From assembly GCA_965229715.1 (NCBI GenBank), contig CBDDJL010000002.1, positions 992,001 to 1,056,000 of the forward strand: a DNA stretch of 64,000 nucleotides, read 5' to 3'. Position 1 is the first letter of the stretch; the number at the start of each line of letters is the position of its first letter. The position numbers were made by a program, and so were the translations under genes. This document shows positions 53,865-61,218 of this stretch, piece after piece. The notes below the pieces were generated by a model. The model ran no database searches. It worked only from the letters and a program-made list of their open reading frames with translations, and was not told the DNA's origin. Origin of the DNA: JAVJST01 sp965229715 (lineage in GTDB: Bacteria; Pseudomonadota; Alphaproteobacteria; Rhodospirillales; Casp-alpha2).

Positions 53865-55157
53865 ATGAGCGGCAAAACCATCGCCTTTTTTCCGGAGGCC
53901 GCGTTTGGCCCGGCGCTGAACTCGGTCGGCATTGCCCAGGCCTGCAAGGATATGGGGCACAACCCGGTGTTCATCTCGGATCCCGGGTTCACCGGCGTGT
54001 TCGAGGGCTACGGCTTCAAGGAATATCACGTCAACATGTCGGAACCGATGCCGCCCGAGGAAATGGCGAAGTACTGGTCCGATTTCATCAACGGCCATAT
54101 TCCCAACTTCGCCAAGTCGCCCTACGACCAGATCGACAACTACGTGAAGGAGTGCTGGGAGGCGATCGTCGATACGTCCAAGTGGGCGGAGAAGGAGTTG
54201 CCCGACATTCTCGACGAGATCAAGCCGGACCTGATCTGCATCGACAACGTGGTTCTCTATCCGGCGACCAAGCGCTACGGCGTTCCCTGGGTGCGCATTC
54301 TGTCTTGCTCCGAGAACGAAATCCCCGATCCTGCAATTCCGCCGCACCTGTCCGGTTGCGGCGAGAACGATATTGAATGCCATAAGGCCTATACCGACCG
54401 CTTCAACGAGGTCATCAAGCCGATTCACGATGACTTCAATGAATTCCTCAAGTCATGCGGCGAGGACCCCTATCCGATCGGCGAGTTCTTCGAGGCGTCG
54501 CCCTATCTGAACCTGCTGCTCTACCCGGAAGCGGTAAAGTTCAAACGGCAGCACCCGCTCGACCCGGATCTCTTCCAGTATCTCGACGGCTGCGTCCGCA
54601 AGGACGAGGCGTACGACGTGCCCGACATGGGCGAGCACAACGAAAAACCCCTGGTCTATCTCAGCTTCGGCAGTCTCGGCTCCGGCGATACCGATCTTCT
54701 GAAGCGTCTGATCGCGTTGTTGGGATCCATGGACGTGCGCGCGCTGGTCAATGTCGGCGACTATATCGACGAATACGACAAGGATGCGTTGCCCTCGAAC
54801 GTGCACATCGAGAGCTGGTACCCGCAGCCGAGCGTCATTCCGCAGGTCGACATGGCTATTCATCATGGCGGCAACAACAGCTTTACCGAGTGCCTCTATT
54901 TCGGCAAACCGGCGATCATCATGCCGTATGTCTGGGACGGACACGACAATGCGACCCGCGTCGAGGAAACCGGCCACGGCTTCAAGATGCACCGCTCCGA
55001 CTGGGCCGACGACGAACTGAAGGCGAAAATCGAGACTTGTCTGAGCGACGAGGCGATGAAGGCCAAGTGCGCGAGGACCGCGGCGCAATGCCAGAGAGAG
55101 CACGGCCCGACCAAGGCGGCCGGACTGCTCGATGCGCTGCTGAAGGAGCACGGCTGA
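53865..55157 (+). CDS. GT1-family glycosyltransferase
   Basis: 430 aa, GT-B fold. The C-terminal nucleotide-sugar motif is clear: AIHHGGNNSFTECLYFGKPA followed by IIMPYVWDGHDNATRV; the middle strand PLVYLSFGSLGSG matches UGT-type enzymes. The N-terminal acceptor domain (FFPEAAFGPALNSVGIAQA) is typical of macrolide/small-molecule or lipid glucosyltransferases. First gene of a tight run with two cupins and an AmgK-like kinase. The 110-base upstream gap contains a direct repeat TTGATTTG and is AT-rich, a likely promoter. Confidence 0.88.
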   Translation: MSGKTIAFFPEAAFGPALNSVGIAQACKDMGHNPVFISDPGFTGVFEGYGFKEYHVNMSEPMPPEEMAKYWSDFINGHIPNFAKSPYDQIDNYVKECWEAIVDTSKWAEKELPDILDEIKPDLICIDNVVLYPATKRYGVPWVRILSCSENEIPDPAIPPHLSGCGENDIECHKAYTDRFNEVIKPIHDDFNEFLKSCGEDPYPIGEFFEASPYLNLLLYPEAVKFKRQHPLDPDLFQYLDGCVRKDEAYDVPDMGEHNEKPLVYLSFGSLGSGDTDLLKRLIALLGSMDVRALVNVGDYIDEYDKDALPSNVHIESWYPQPSVIPQVDMAIHHGGNNSFTECLYFGKPAIIMPYVWDGHDNATRVEETGHGFKMHRSDWADDELKAKIETCLSDEAMKAKCARTAAQCQREHGPTKAAGLLDALLKEHG

Positions 55158-55158
55158 C

Positions 55159-55524
55159 ATGGCGCATGAGGGCGTCCAGTCGTCGGCGCCGCACGTCTAT
55201 TCGCCGACGACGGCCGAAGATCTGACCGACTGGGGCGACCAGCCTGACATGATCGAGGGTCAGTCGACGTCGAGCGGGGTGCTGCTGTGGAAAAACGCGG
55301 CGGGGACGTCGGAGGCGGGCCTATGGGTCTGCACGCCCGGCACCTGGCGTCTTAGCCTGCCGGGCGACGAGCTTTGCCATTTTCTGTCCGGCCGCGCGAC
55401 CTACACGTCCGATGACGGCGAGGTCATCGAGGTCTCGGCGGGGACTGTCGTGCATTTCAAGCAGGGCTGGTCCGGCCGCTGCGAGGTGCACGAAACCATC
55501 CGCAACGTCTATATGCTGCGATGA
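55159..55524 (+). CDS. Small cupin protein (DUF861 type)
   Basis: 121 aa single-domain cupin: DQPDMIEGQSTSSGVLLWKN, then GLWVCTPGTWRL, CHFLSGRATYTSDDGEV and VVHFKQGWSGRCEVHETIRNVY. Metal ligands of classical cupins are mostly missing, as in the (S)-ureidoglycine aminohydrolase-like/EutQ group. It starts 1 base after the glycosyltransferase stop and is followed 7 bases later by a close paralogue. These cupins often accompany amine-oxidising FAD enzymes. Confidence 0.88.
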   Translation: MAHEGVQSSAPHVYSPTTAEDLTDWGDQPDMIEGQSTSSGVLLWKNAAGTSEAGLWVCTPGTWRLSLPGDELCHFLSGRATYTSDDGEVIEVSAGTVVHFKQGWSGRCEVHETIRNVYMLR

Positions 55525-55531
55525 GGACGCC

Positions 55532-55876
55532 GTGAGCACACCAGTATTGAAAAACCCACGCGACGTGACCGAGGTCGTCGACTGGGGACCGGTACCGACG
55601 ATGATCGAGGGCCAGTCGCATACCTCCGGCGTGCTGCTGCACAAGGGTCCGAACGGCGAATCTGAGAGCGGGATCTGGATCTGTACGCCGGGGTACTGGA
55701 ATTGTCATGTCACAGCGGATGAGTTCTGCCATTTCCTGGAAGGCCGCTGCACCTACACGCACGAGACCGGCGAGGTTATCGAAATCGAGCCCGATACGGT
55801 CGCATTCTTTCCCAAGGACTGGAAGGGCACCTGCCGCGTGCATGAAACCGTCCGTAAGGTCTACCTGATCCGATAG
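55532..55876 (+). CDS. Small cupin protein, tandem paralogue
   Basis: 114 aa starting at GTG (55532). Same layout as its neighbour: PTMIEGQSHTSGVLLHKG, GIWICTPGYWNC, CHFLEGRCTYTHETGEVIEI and CRVHETVRKVYLIR. The pair arose by tandem duplication and may form a heterodimer. The frame is open upstream to 55412 but that part is the first cupin read out of frame. The kinase gene starts 8 bases later. Confidence 0.88.
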   Translation: MSTPVLKNPRDVTEVVDWGPVPTMIEGQSHTSGVLLHKGPNGESESGIWICTPGYWNCHVTADEFCHFLEGRCTYTHETGEVIEIEPDTVAFFPKDWKGTCRVHETVRKVYLIR

Positions 55877-55884
55877 GCAACGAC

Positions 55885-56880
55885 GTGAACCACCCCGACC
55901 GGGACGATCTGCGCAGGGCTTTTCTTGAAAAGACGGGTTGGGGCGATGCGAGCGTCGACGCGCTTCCCGGCGACGCGTCGTTCCGCCGGTATTTTCGGCT
56001 GGGCGGCGAACGGCCGGCGATGCTGATGGATGCCCCACCGCCCCATGAAGACGTTCGGCCGTTCATTGCCGTTGCCCGTCATCTGAATGCCCTGGGACTC
56101 TCGGCGCCGGCGATCCTCGCAGCCGACGACGATCTGGGGTTTGCGGTGATTGAGGATTTCGGCGACGCGACGTATACGCGCCTGATCGCCGGCGGCGCCG
56201 ACCCGGAGCCGTTGTACGAGCTCGCCGTCGACGTGTTGGCGCATCTTCATACCCATGACGATGCGGCAGCCATCGGCGTGCCGCCCTATGACGAATCGAG
56301 GTTGCTCGAAGAGGCGTCATTGCTGGTCGACTGGTACCGGCCGAAGTTGCTCGGGGCCGACACCCCGGAAGATGTACGCGCGTCATATCTTGCCGCATGG
56401 TCCGACGTCATCCGAAATCTGCCGGCCGGTCCGGAAACCCTTGTTCTTCGGGACTACCACGTCGATAACCTGATGATTGTCGAAGGTCGCGACGGTGTCG
56501 GACGCTGCGGACTGCTCGATTTTCAGGACGCCCTGATCGGTCATCCCGCTTATGACCTGATGTCGCTCGTCGAGGATGCCCGGCGGGATGTGCCGGACGA
56601 TCTTAGGGCGCGGCTGCTGGAGCGTTATGTGTCGATGTATCCCGCGGCGCGGGCCCCGGGCTTTGAAGACTGGTTCAGTGTGCTCGCTGCGCAACGGCAC
56701 GCAAAAGTTGCCGGTATTTTTGTCCGGCTGTTGGTCAGGGACGGCAAGGCCGTCTACCTGCCGCATGTTCCGCGGGTTGTCCGGCTCCTGAAACGCGCGC
56801 TCGGCGCACCGCCCCTCGCGCCGGTTGCGGCCTGGTTCGAACGCCATCTCTCCGAGCTTGGCCAACCGCTTCCCGACTGA
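55885..56880 (+). CDS. amgK: AmgK-like sugar kinase (APH fold)
   Basis: 331 aa, starting at GTG (55885). The motif GDASFRRYFRLGG (29-41) is characteristic of AmgK, which phosphorylates the anomeric carbon of MurNAc/GlcNAc for peptidoglycan recycling. Catalytic loop LRDYHVDNLM and metal-binding LLDFQDALIG are intact. Its usual partners, the uridylyltransferase MurU and TsaE, are not adjacent; here it ends a glycosyltransferase-cupin-cupin run, so a role on another sugar is possible. Confidence 0.85.
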   Translation: MNHPDRDDLRRAFLEKTGWGDASVDALPGDASFRRYFRLGGERPAMLMDAPPPHEDVRPFIAVARHLNALGLSAPAILAADDDLGFAVIEDFGDATYTRLIAGGADPEPLYELAVDVLAHLHTHDDAAAIGVPPYDESRLLEEASLLVDWYRPKLLGADTPEDVRASYLAAWSDVIRNLPAGPETLVLRDYHVDNLMIVEGRDGVGRCGLLDFQDALIGHPAYDLMSLVEDARRDVPDDLRARLLERYVSMYPAARAPGFEDWFSVLAAQRHAKVAGIFVRLLVRDGKAVYLPHVPRVVRLLKRALGAPPLAPVAAWFERHLSELGQPLPD

Positions 56881-56890
56881 TACCCGCACA

Positions 56891-56904
56891 CCGTCTTAAG
56901 ACGG
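56891..56904. promoter_or_regulatory. 14-base perfect palindrome
   Basis: CCGTCTTAAGACGG, 10 bases after the amgK stop and 83 bases before the flagellin start. With no loop it is more like an operator than a terminator. Confidence 0.35.
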
Positions 56905-56948
56905 CGTTATCGTTAACAGTTCGTCAAGACTCGGGGTGCGAAACTCGC

Positions 56949-56986
56949 GATCACCACCCATGGTTAACAACCACTGAACGGTGATC
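56949..56986 (+). promoter_or_regulatory. Leader hairpin abutting the flagellin start codon
   Basis: GATCACC (56949-56955) pairs with GGTGATC (56980-56986), whose last base is immediately before the ATG at 56987. The loop contains TGGTT-AAC-AACCA, a second small stem. There is no Shine-Dalgarno sequence, so this structure could regulate translation. Confidence 0.4.
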
Positions 56987-58984
56987 ATGGCCGAAGTGAC
57001 CCTGACAGCGGCGGTCCGAGAGACGCTTCTGGCGTTGAAGGATACGGGCAGGCTGACGGAGCGAACCAACAGCCGGATTGCGTCCGGTCTGCGGGTCGAG
57101 TCGGCGCTCGACGACCCTGTCGCGTTTTTCCAGAACCGCGCCCTGTCGGATCGTGCCGGCGATTTTCTCGAGCGGAAGTCCGGGATCGATCAGGCGATCA
57201 GTTCGTTGACGGCAGCGAGCGATGCCGTCGAGTCGATCCGCGCGCTTGTGCGGCAGATGAAAGGTGTCGCACAGTCCATGAAATCGGCGGCACCGGTGGC
57301 GTTCAACAATTTGTTGTCGACGTTCAACGGGCTTCGCGACCAGGTCGATCTGCTTGCCGGCGATGCATCGTATCAGGGGCTCAACCTGGTCAATGGTACC
57401 GGCTTGACCCTGACCGTCGACTTTTCGGAGCGCGACGAGAGTATGGTCGAGGTTCCGTCGGTTGATCTGCGGGTCGGCACGGCCGGCCTCAGCATCGACC
57501 GTCTGACGTCGTTGTCGTCTCAGGCGTCGCGCGGAACGCAATCGCAAGTCGCGTTTCAGGCATCATTGTCGTCTCGTGCAACGTCGGGTTCGCAGATTTC
57601 GGTCGCTTCGCAAGCCCAGCGGGCCTTTCAGGCCGCGATTTCCTCGCAGGCGAGCAGGGCGTCGTCCGCCGTCGTCGCCTCCGTTGCGTCGGTTTCGACG
57701 ACGGCGACCCGTGCGTCTGTCGCCTCTGTGGCCTCGGTTCAGTCGCAGGCCGCCGTTCCGGCGCAGGCGAGTGTCGCGTCACAGGTCGGTTTCTTCTCAC
57801 AGGCGGCTGTCGCTTCCCGCGCGTCGGCCCTGTCGCAGGCTTCGGTGGCGTCGCAGGCGTCGGTCGCGTCGCAGGCCAGCGTCGCCTCGCAATCGCGGAT
57901 CGGTACATTGGCGTCGGTGGCCTCGCAGCTCTCTATTGCGTCGCAGGCGTCGGTCGCCTCGCAACCGAGCGTATCTTCGCGCGCCAGCGCGCCTTCACAG
58001 ACGGCGGTCGCCTCGCAACCGAGTGTCGCCTCGCAGCCTGCCCAGAGCTTCATCGCATCGTTGGCGTCACGTGCCTTCGTCGCGTCGATCGCTTCCGTCG
58101 GCAGTACTTCCTCGGCCGCATCCCGGGCGTCTTTCGCATCCGCCGCCTCACAGGCGGCATCGGGGTCGCAAGCGGCCGTCACGTTCCAGGCGTCGGTTGC
58201 GTCGCAACCGTCGGTGGGGTCGCTTGGCAGCGATGCATCGCAGGCGCGGGTCCTGTTCCAGTCCGCCGTTGCAACGCAGGCATCCGTGGCTTCGCAACCG
58301 TCGCAGGCATCCGTTGCGTTCCGGGTTTCGGCCGCGGGACTGTCGTCGCTTCCGTCGGTCGGCGCTGGCACAACCGCGCCGAGTCGCGGCTCCTTGGCAT
58401 CGTTGGCATCGAGTGTCTCCGTTGCTTCGCAGGCATCCGTCGCCTCGCAACCGGCGCTCGGCGGGCAATCGGCCGTGCCGACGCAGGCATCCATCCAATC
58501 GCGCGCCTCGGTCGCGTCGCGTGCGTCGGTGGCGTCTATCTCATCGAAAGCGGCTGCGGGGACGCGGGCGGCATTCGCGGCCGTTGCGTCGGTTGCGTCC
58601 GCCGTTTCCGTGGCGTCGCAGGCTTCGGTATCCTCGCAATCGGCATTGGCGCAAACGGCAGCCTTGCTCGACCGTGGAACGGTGGTCGCCGTTGGCGGCG
58701 CGGGCGCCATCGAACAAATCATTCAGGATCTCGACGGCGCGCTGGAACAACTCAGAACCAATGCCCAGATGCTCGGCCAGAACATTTCGCTGCTACAGAC
58801 GCGGCTTGAGTTTACGGAGGAGTACGCCGACACCCTGACGGAGGGGGCCGGCAAGCTCTCGCTTGCCGACATTAACCAGGAGGGGGCGAACCTGCTGGCA
58901 TTGCAGACCCGTGGCGCGCTCGGCGTCCAATCGCTGTCGTTCGCGGCGCAATCCGAACAGAGCGTCCTGCAGCTGTTTGCCTGA
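56987..58984 (+). CDS. Flagellin with giant Ala-Ser-Val-Gln repeat insertion
   Basis: 665 aa from the ATG at 56987. Residues 1 to about 165 are the flagellin D0/D1 helices (RIASGLRVESALDDPVAFFQ, GIDQAISSLTAASDAVESI), and the last 113 are the matching C-terminal helices (NISLLQTRLEFTEEYADTL, NLLALQTRGALGVQSLSF, ending LQLFA). Between them lie about 375 residues of near-perfect six-residue units ASVASQ replacing the usual D2/D3. Charged residues are almost absent. It should be exported by the flagellar type III system and polymerise. No other flagellar gene is in the window. An in-frame GTG at 56981 is less likely as start. Confidence 0.88.
   Translation: MAEVTLTAAVRETLLALKDTGRLTERTNSRIASGLRVESALDDPVAFFQNRALSDRAGDFLERKSGIDQAISSLTAASDAVESIRALVRQMKGVAQSMKSAAPVAFNNLLSTFNGLRDQVDLLAGDASYQGLNLVNGTGLTLTVDFSERDESMVEVPSVDLRVGTAGLSIDRLTSLSSQASRGTQSQVAFQASLSSRATSGSQISVASQAQRAFQAAISSQASRASSAVVASVASVSTTATRASVASVASVQSQAAVPAQASVASQVGFFSQAAVASRASALSQASVASQASVASQASVASQSRIGTLASVASQLSIASQASVASQPSVSSRASAPSQTAVASQPSVASQPAQSFIASLASRAFVASIASVGSTSSAASRASFASAASQAASGSQAAVTFQASVASQPSVGSLGSDASQARVLFQSAVATQASVASQPSQASVAFRVSAAGLSSLPSVGAGTTAPSRGSLASLASSVSVASQASVASQPALGGQSAVPTQASIQSRASVASRASVASISSKAAAGTRAAFAAVASVASAVSVASQASVSSQSALAQTAALLDRGTVVAVGGAGAIEQIIQDLDGALEQLRTNAQMLGQNISLLQTRLEFTEEYADTLTEGAGKLSLADINQEGANLLALQTRGALGVQSLSFAAQSEQSVLQLFA
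57512..58642 (+). repeat. In-frame hexapeptide-coding repeat region of the flagellin gene
   Basis: About 60 units of 18 bases, each encoding variants of A-S-V-A-S-Q (positions 1, 2, 4 and 5 small; position 3 V, I, L, A or F; position 6 mostly Q, R or V). Codons vary (GCG/GCC/GCA/GCT, TCG/TCC/TCT), so the protein pattern is better kept than the DNA. This indicates selection on the repeat rather than recent slippage, except at 57841-57893 where the units are nearly identical. Confidence 0.9.
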
Positions 58985-59058
58985 TCGCCCAGCCTGCCAA
59001 GTTTGCATCGCATTTACGAAACCGGCTACCCTTGGAGAACGGACATCGGGGGGTTCGG

Positions 59059-59811
59059 ATGCGCTGTATTCATGCGGCTATTCTTTGCGTCGCCGCCGTC
59101 GTCGTCTCCCAGTCGGCGGCGGCAGAGACCTTGCGCATTCTCTACGAGGACCGCCCGCCATACTACGTGACCCACGCCGACGGCACCGTGGGCGGTATCG
59201 TTGGCGGACCGGTCGGCGAGGCGTTGCACGACGCGCACATCGTTCATGAGTGGGTCATAATGCCGTCCAGCCGGCAACTGTTCACGATCCGCCACAATGA
59301 CGCCTATGCATGCTCGCCGGGCTGGTTTCGCAATGACGAGCGCGAAACGTTCGCCAAGTTCAGCGACGTGGTCTATCGCGACCGTCCCCAGGTCGTGGCT
59401 GCCCGCTCGTCGGACGAAAACCTTTTCAACGATCGTTCGTTGAAAGACATTCTGGCCGACACCCGGTTGATTCTCGGTGTGAAGACCGGCTTTTCCTACG
59501 GCGAGACGATCGACGGCCTGATTGCGGCCAATGCACCCGTCATGGTCGCCACGACCCAGAGCATGGAAGGCATGCGCAGGATGCTGACGCGCCGGCGTTT
59601 CGATTATTTCATCGTAGCGCCGGAGGAGTTCGAAACCCTGGCCGCAGCCGCGTTGGGCGATGGCGCAACGATCGTCTCAATCGCGCATACCGATATCCCG
59701 CCGGGGAACGCGCGTTACCTGATGTGCGCTCTGCAGGTGCCCGACGATATCCTGCAGCGATTCAATGTCGCGCTTGCGCGGGTCATCGAACAAGATGGCC
59801 CGCAGCCGTAG
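59059..59811 (+). CDS. Periplasmic solute-binding protein (family 3-like)
   Basis: 250 aa with a signal peptide (HAAILCVAAVVVSQSAAA, cleavage near residue 23). A type II binding-protein fold follows: LRILYEDRPPYYVTHADGTV at the start, GWFRNDERETFAKFSDVVY and a late TDIPPGNARYLMCA. Ligands in this family are amino acids or other small polar solutes; no transport genes adjoin it, so it may serve a sensor. The ATG at 59059 (after GGGGGG) was preferred over the TTG at 59032. Confidence 0.8.
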   Translation: MRCIHAAILCVAAVVVSQSAAAETLRILYEDRPPYYVTHADGTVGGIVGGPVGEALHDAHIVHEWVIMPSSRQLFTIRHNDAYACSPGWFRNDERETFAKFSDVVYRDRPQVVAARSSDENLFNDRSLKDILADTRLILGVKTGFSYGETIDGLIAANAPVMVATTQSMEGMRRMLTRRRFDYFIVAPEEFETLAAAALGDGATIVSIAHTDIPPGNARYLMCALQVPDDILQRFNVALARVIEQDGPQP

Positions 59812-59820
59812 CGGCGTCTT

Positions 59821-61218
59821 TCAGGTGCTGCTTTTCCAGATCAGGGTGTACCCTTCGAGAAACTGCTCGAGGAGCCGACCCGGATGGGCAAGGCTGAGGC
59901 GGGCCAGACGCAAGAGCTTCGACGGGCGCAGATAGAAGCGCCGGTTGAAGCGTTTGCGTAACCGTACGATGGTCTCGGCATCGAGGGTGTCGCTTGCGAG
60001 AGCTGTTACCTCGCCGCTCTGGTCCATGTTGGCGAGTTCTTCCGAGATCAGCCCGTCCTCGACCATTTGCTTGCGAAGTTTCGTGCCTGCCCGGGGAATT
60101 GCGGTGTGGACGGACAGGTAATCGGGGTCGAGTTCGCAGACGAACTCGATGGTCGCCTCGATGTCTTCCGTCCGTTCGCCCGGCAGCCCGACGATGACGG
60201 TCGCGGCGCTTTCCATGCCGGCCGCGCGGCAGGCGGAAAAGGCCGTCCGCATCTGTCCGGCGGTCAGTTCCTTGTTGATCGCTTCGAGGGACTCGGCCGA
60301 AGCGGTTTCGACCCCCATGATCACGGTGTGACAGCCCTTGGCGGCCATCGCCCGGGCAAGTTCCGGGTCGATGCAGTCGGGCCGCGTGAAGCAGCTCCAG
60401 CTGAAGCACTCGCGTCCTTCCGGCAGGAGTTCGAGAAACTTCATGGCGCGCGGCCGGCTGACGGCGAAGGTCTGATCCCAAAGCATGAATTCGCGAATGC
60501 CAAGTCCCCGGAGAGCATCGAACTCGGCGGCCAGTTCCTCGATCGGGCGACCGTGATAATGCAGCGACGCCATGATGCAGAACGAACACTTGTAGGGGCA
60601 GCCAAAGTCGCTCAGCACACTTGCAAACGGCCGGTGACGGGCAAATGGAAAGCGGTATGGCAGGCCGGCGAAGAGATCATGAGGCGGTAGGCCAACGTCG
60701 ACGTGTTTGCCCTTGCTTGTCGGTCCTTCAACGATGTTGTCGTCGACACGATAAATGAGATCGTCGAGATCGTCGCGGTCGCCCTCGGCATAGCGCACGG
60801 TGGAAGGGGATGAAAAATCCATGGCGGCGGCGTCGATCAGGCCGCGGCGGATCCAGGCTTTTCCGTGTTCTCGCAGCACATCGCCGCTGCCGATCACACA
60901 CGCGTCGGGTAGTTTTTTGCGAAGCGCTTCCAGAAACGTAGCGTCCTCGTCGACACTGACCGCACCCACCATGACAAAAACCGCGTCCGGCGGATCGTCG
61001 GCGATGCGTTCCAGCGTTTGGTTCGGGTCTAATCCCTCGACGATTGCATCGATTGCCCGTGCCTGCCAATCTCGGCGCTGGAAAACGGCGCCCGCATGCA
61101 ACAGATCCACCGGCGGGAAAGTGTAGTTGGTGCGCGACACCTTGCTACAGTAGTAGTCGCGAATATAGACGCCGTTGCCGGGCGGATTGAGAAGCAGGAC
61201 GGAACGAGATGCGTTCAT
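59821..61218 (-). CDS. B12-binding-domain radical SAM protein
   Basis: 465 aa. The N-terminal 170 residues resemble a cobalamin-binding Rossmann domain (LLLNPPGNGVYIRDYYCSK, FVMVGAVSVDEDATFLEAL). The radical SAM core has the [4Fe-4S] motif CPYKCSFC, then MLWDQTFAVSRPRA and VIMGVETASAESLEAINK typical of the BchE/P-methylase-like group. It probably methylates or rearranges a lipid, sugar or natural-product substrate. The start ATG at 61218 overlaps the start of the divergent GT9 gene by 10 bases. Confidence 0.85.
   Translation of the reverse strand: MNASRSVLLLNPPGNGVYIRDYYCSKVSRTNYTFPPVDLLHAGAVFQRRDWQARAIDAIVEGLDPNQTLERIADDPPDAVFVMVGAVSVDEDATFLEALRKKLPDACVIGSGDVLREHGKAWIRRGLIDAAAMDFSSPSTVRYAEGDRDDLDDLIYRVDDNIVEGPTSKGKHVDVGLPPHDLFAGLPYRFPFARHRPFASVLSDFGCPYKCSFCIMASLHYHGRPIEELAAEFDALRGLGIREFMLWDQTFAVSRPRAMKFLELLPEGRECFSWSCFTRPDCIDPELARAMAAKGCHTVIMGVETASAESLEAINKELTAGQMRTAFSACRAAGMESAATVIVGLPGERTEDIEATIEFVCELDPDYLSVHTAIPRAGTKLRKQMVEDGLISEELANMDQSGEVTALASDTLDAETIVRLRKRFNRRFYLRPSKLLRLARLSLAHPGRLLEQFLEGYTLIWKSST

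Noticed and set aside
57512..58642. Regularly spaced repeats suggesting a CRISPR array
   Set aside because: Units are 18 bases with no spacers, stay in frame with the flagellin, and no cas gene is present.
57576..58838. Arg-rich plus-frame and a DATEACDATEA-type minus-frame across the flagellin repeat
   Set aside because: Any repeat read in another frame is also repetitive. Only the flagellin frame connects two conserved flagellin ends.
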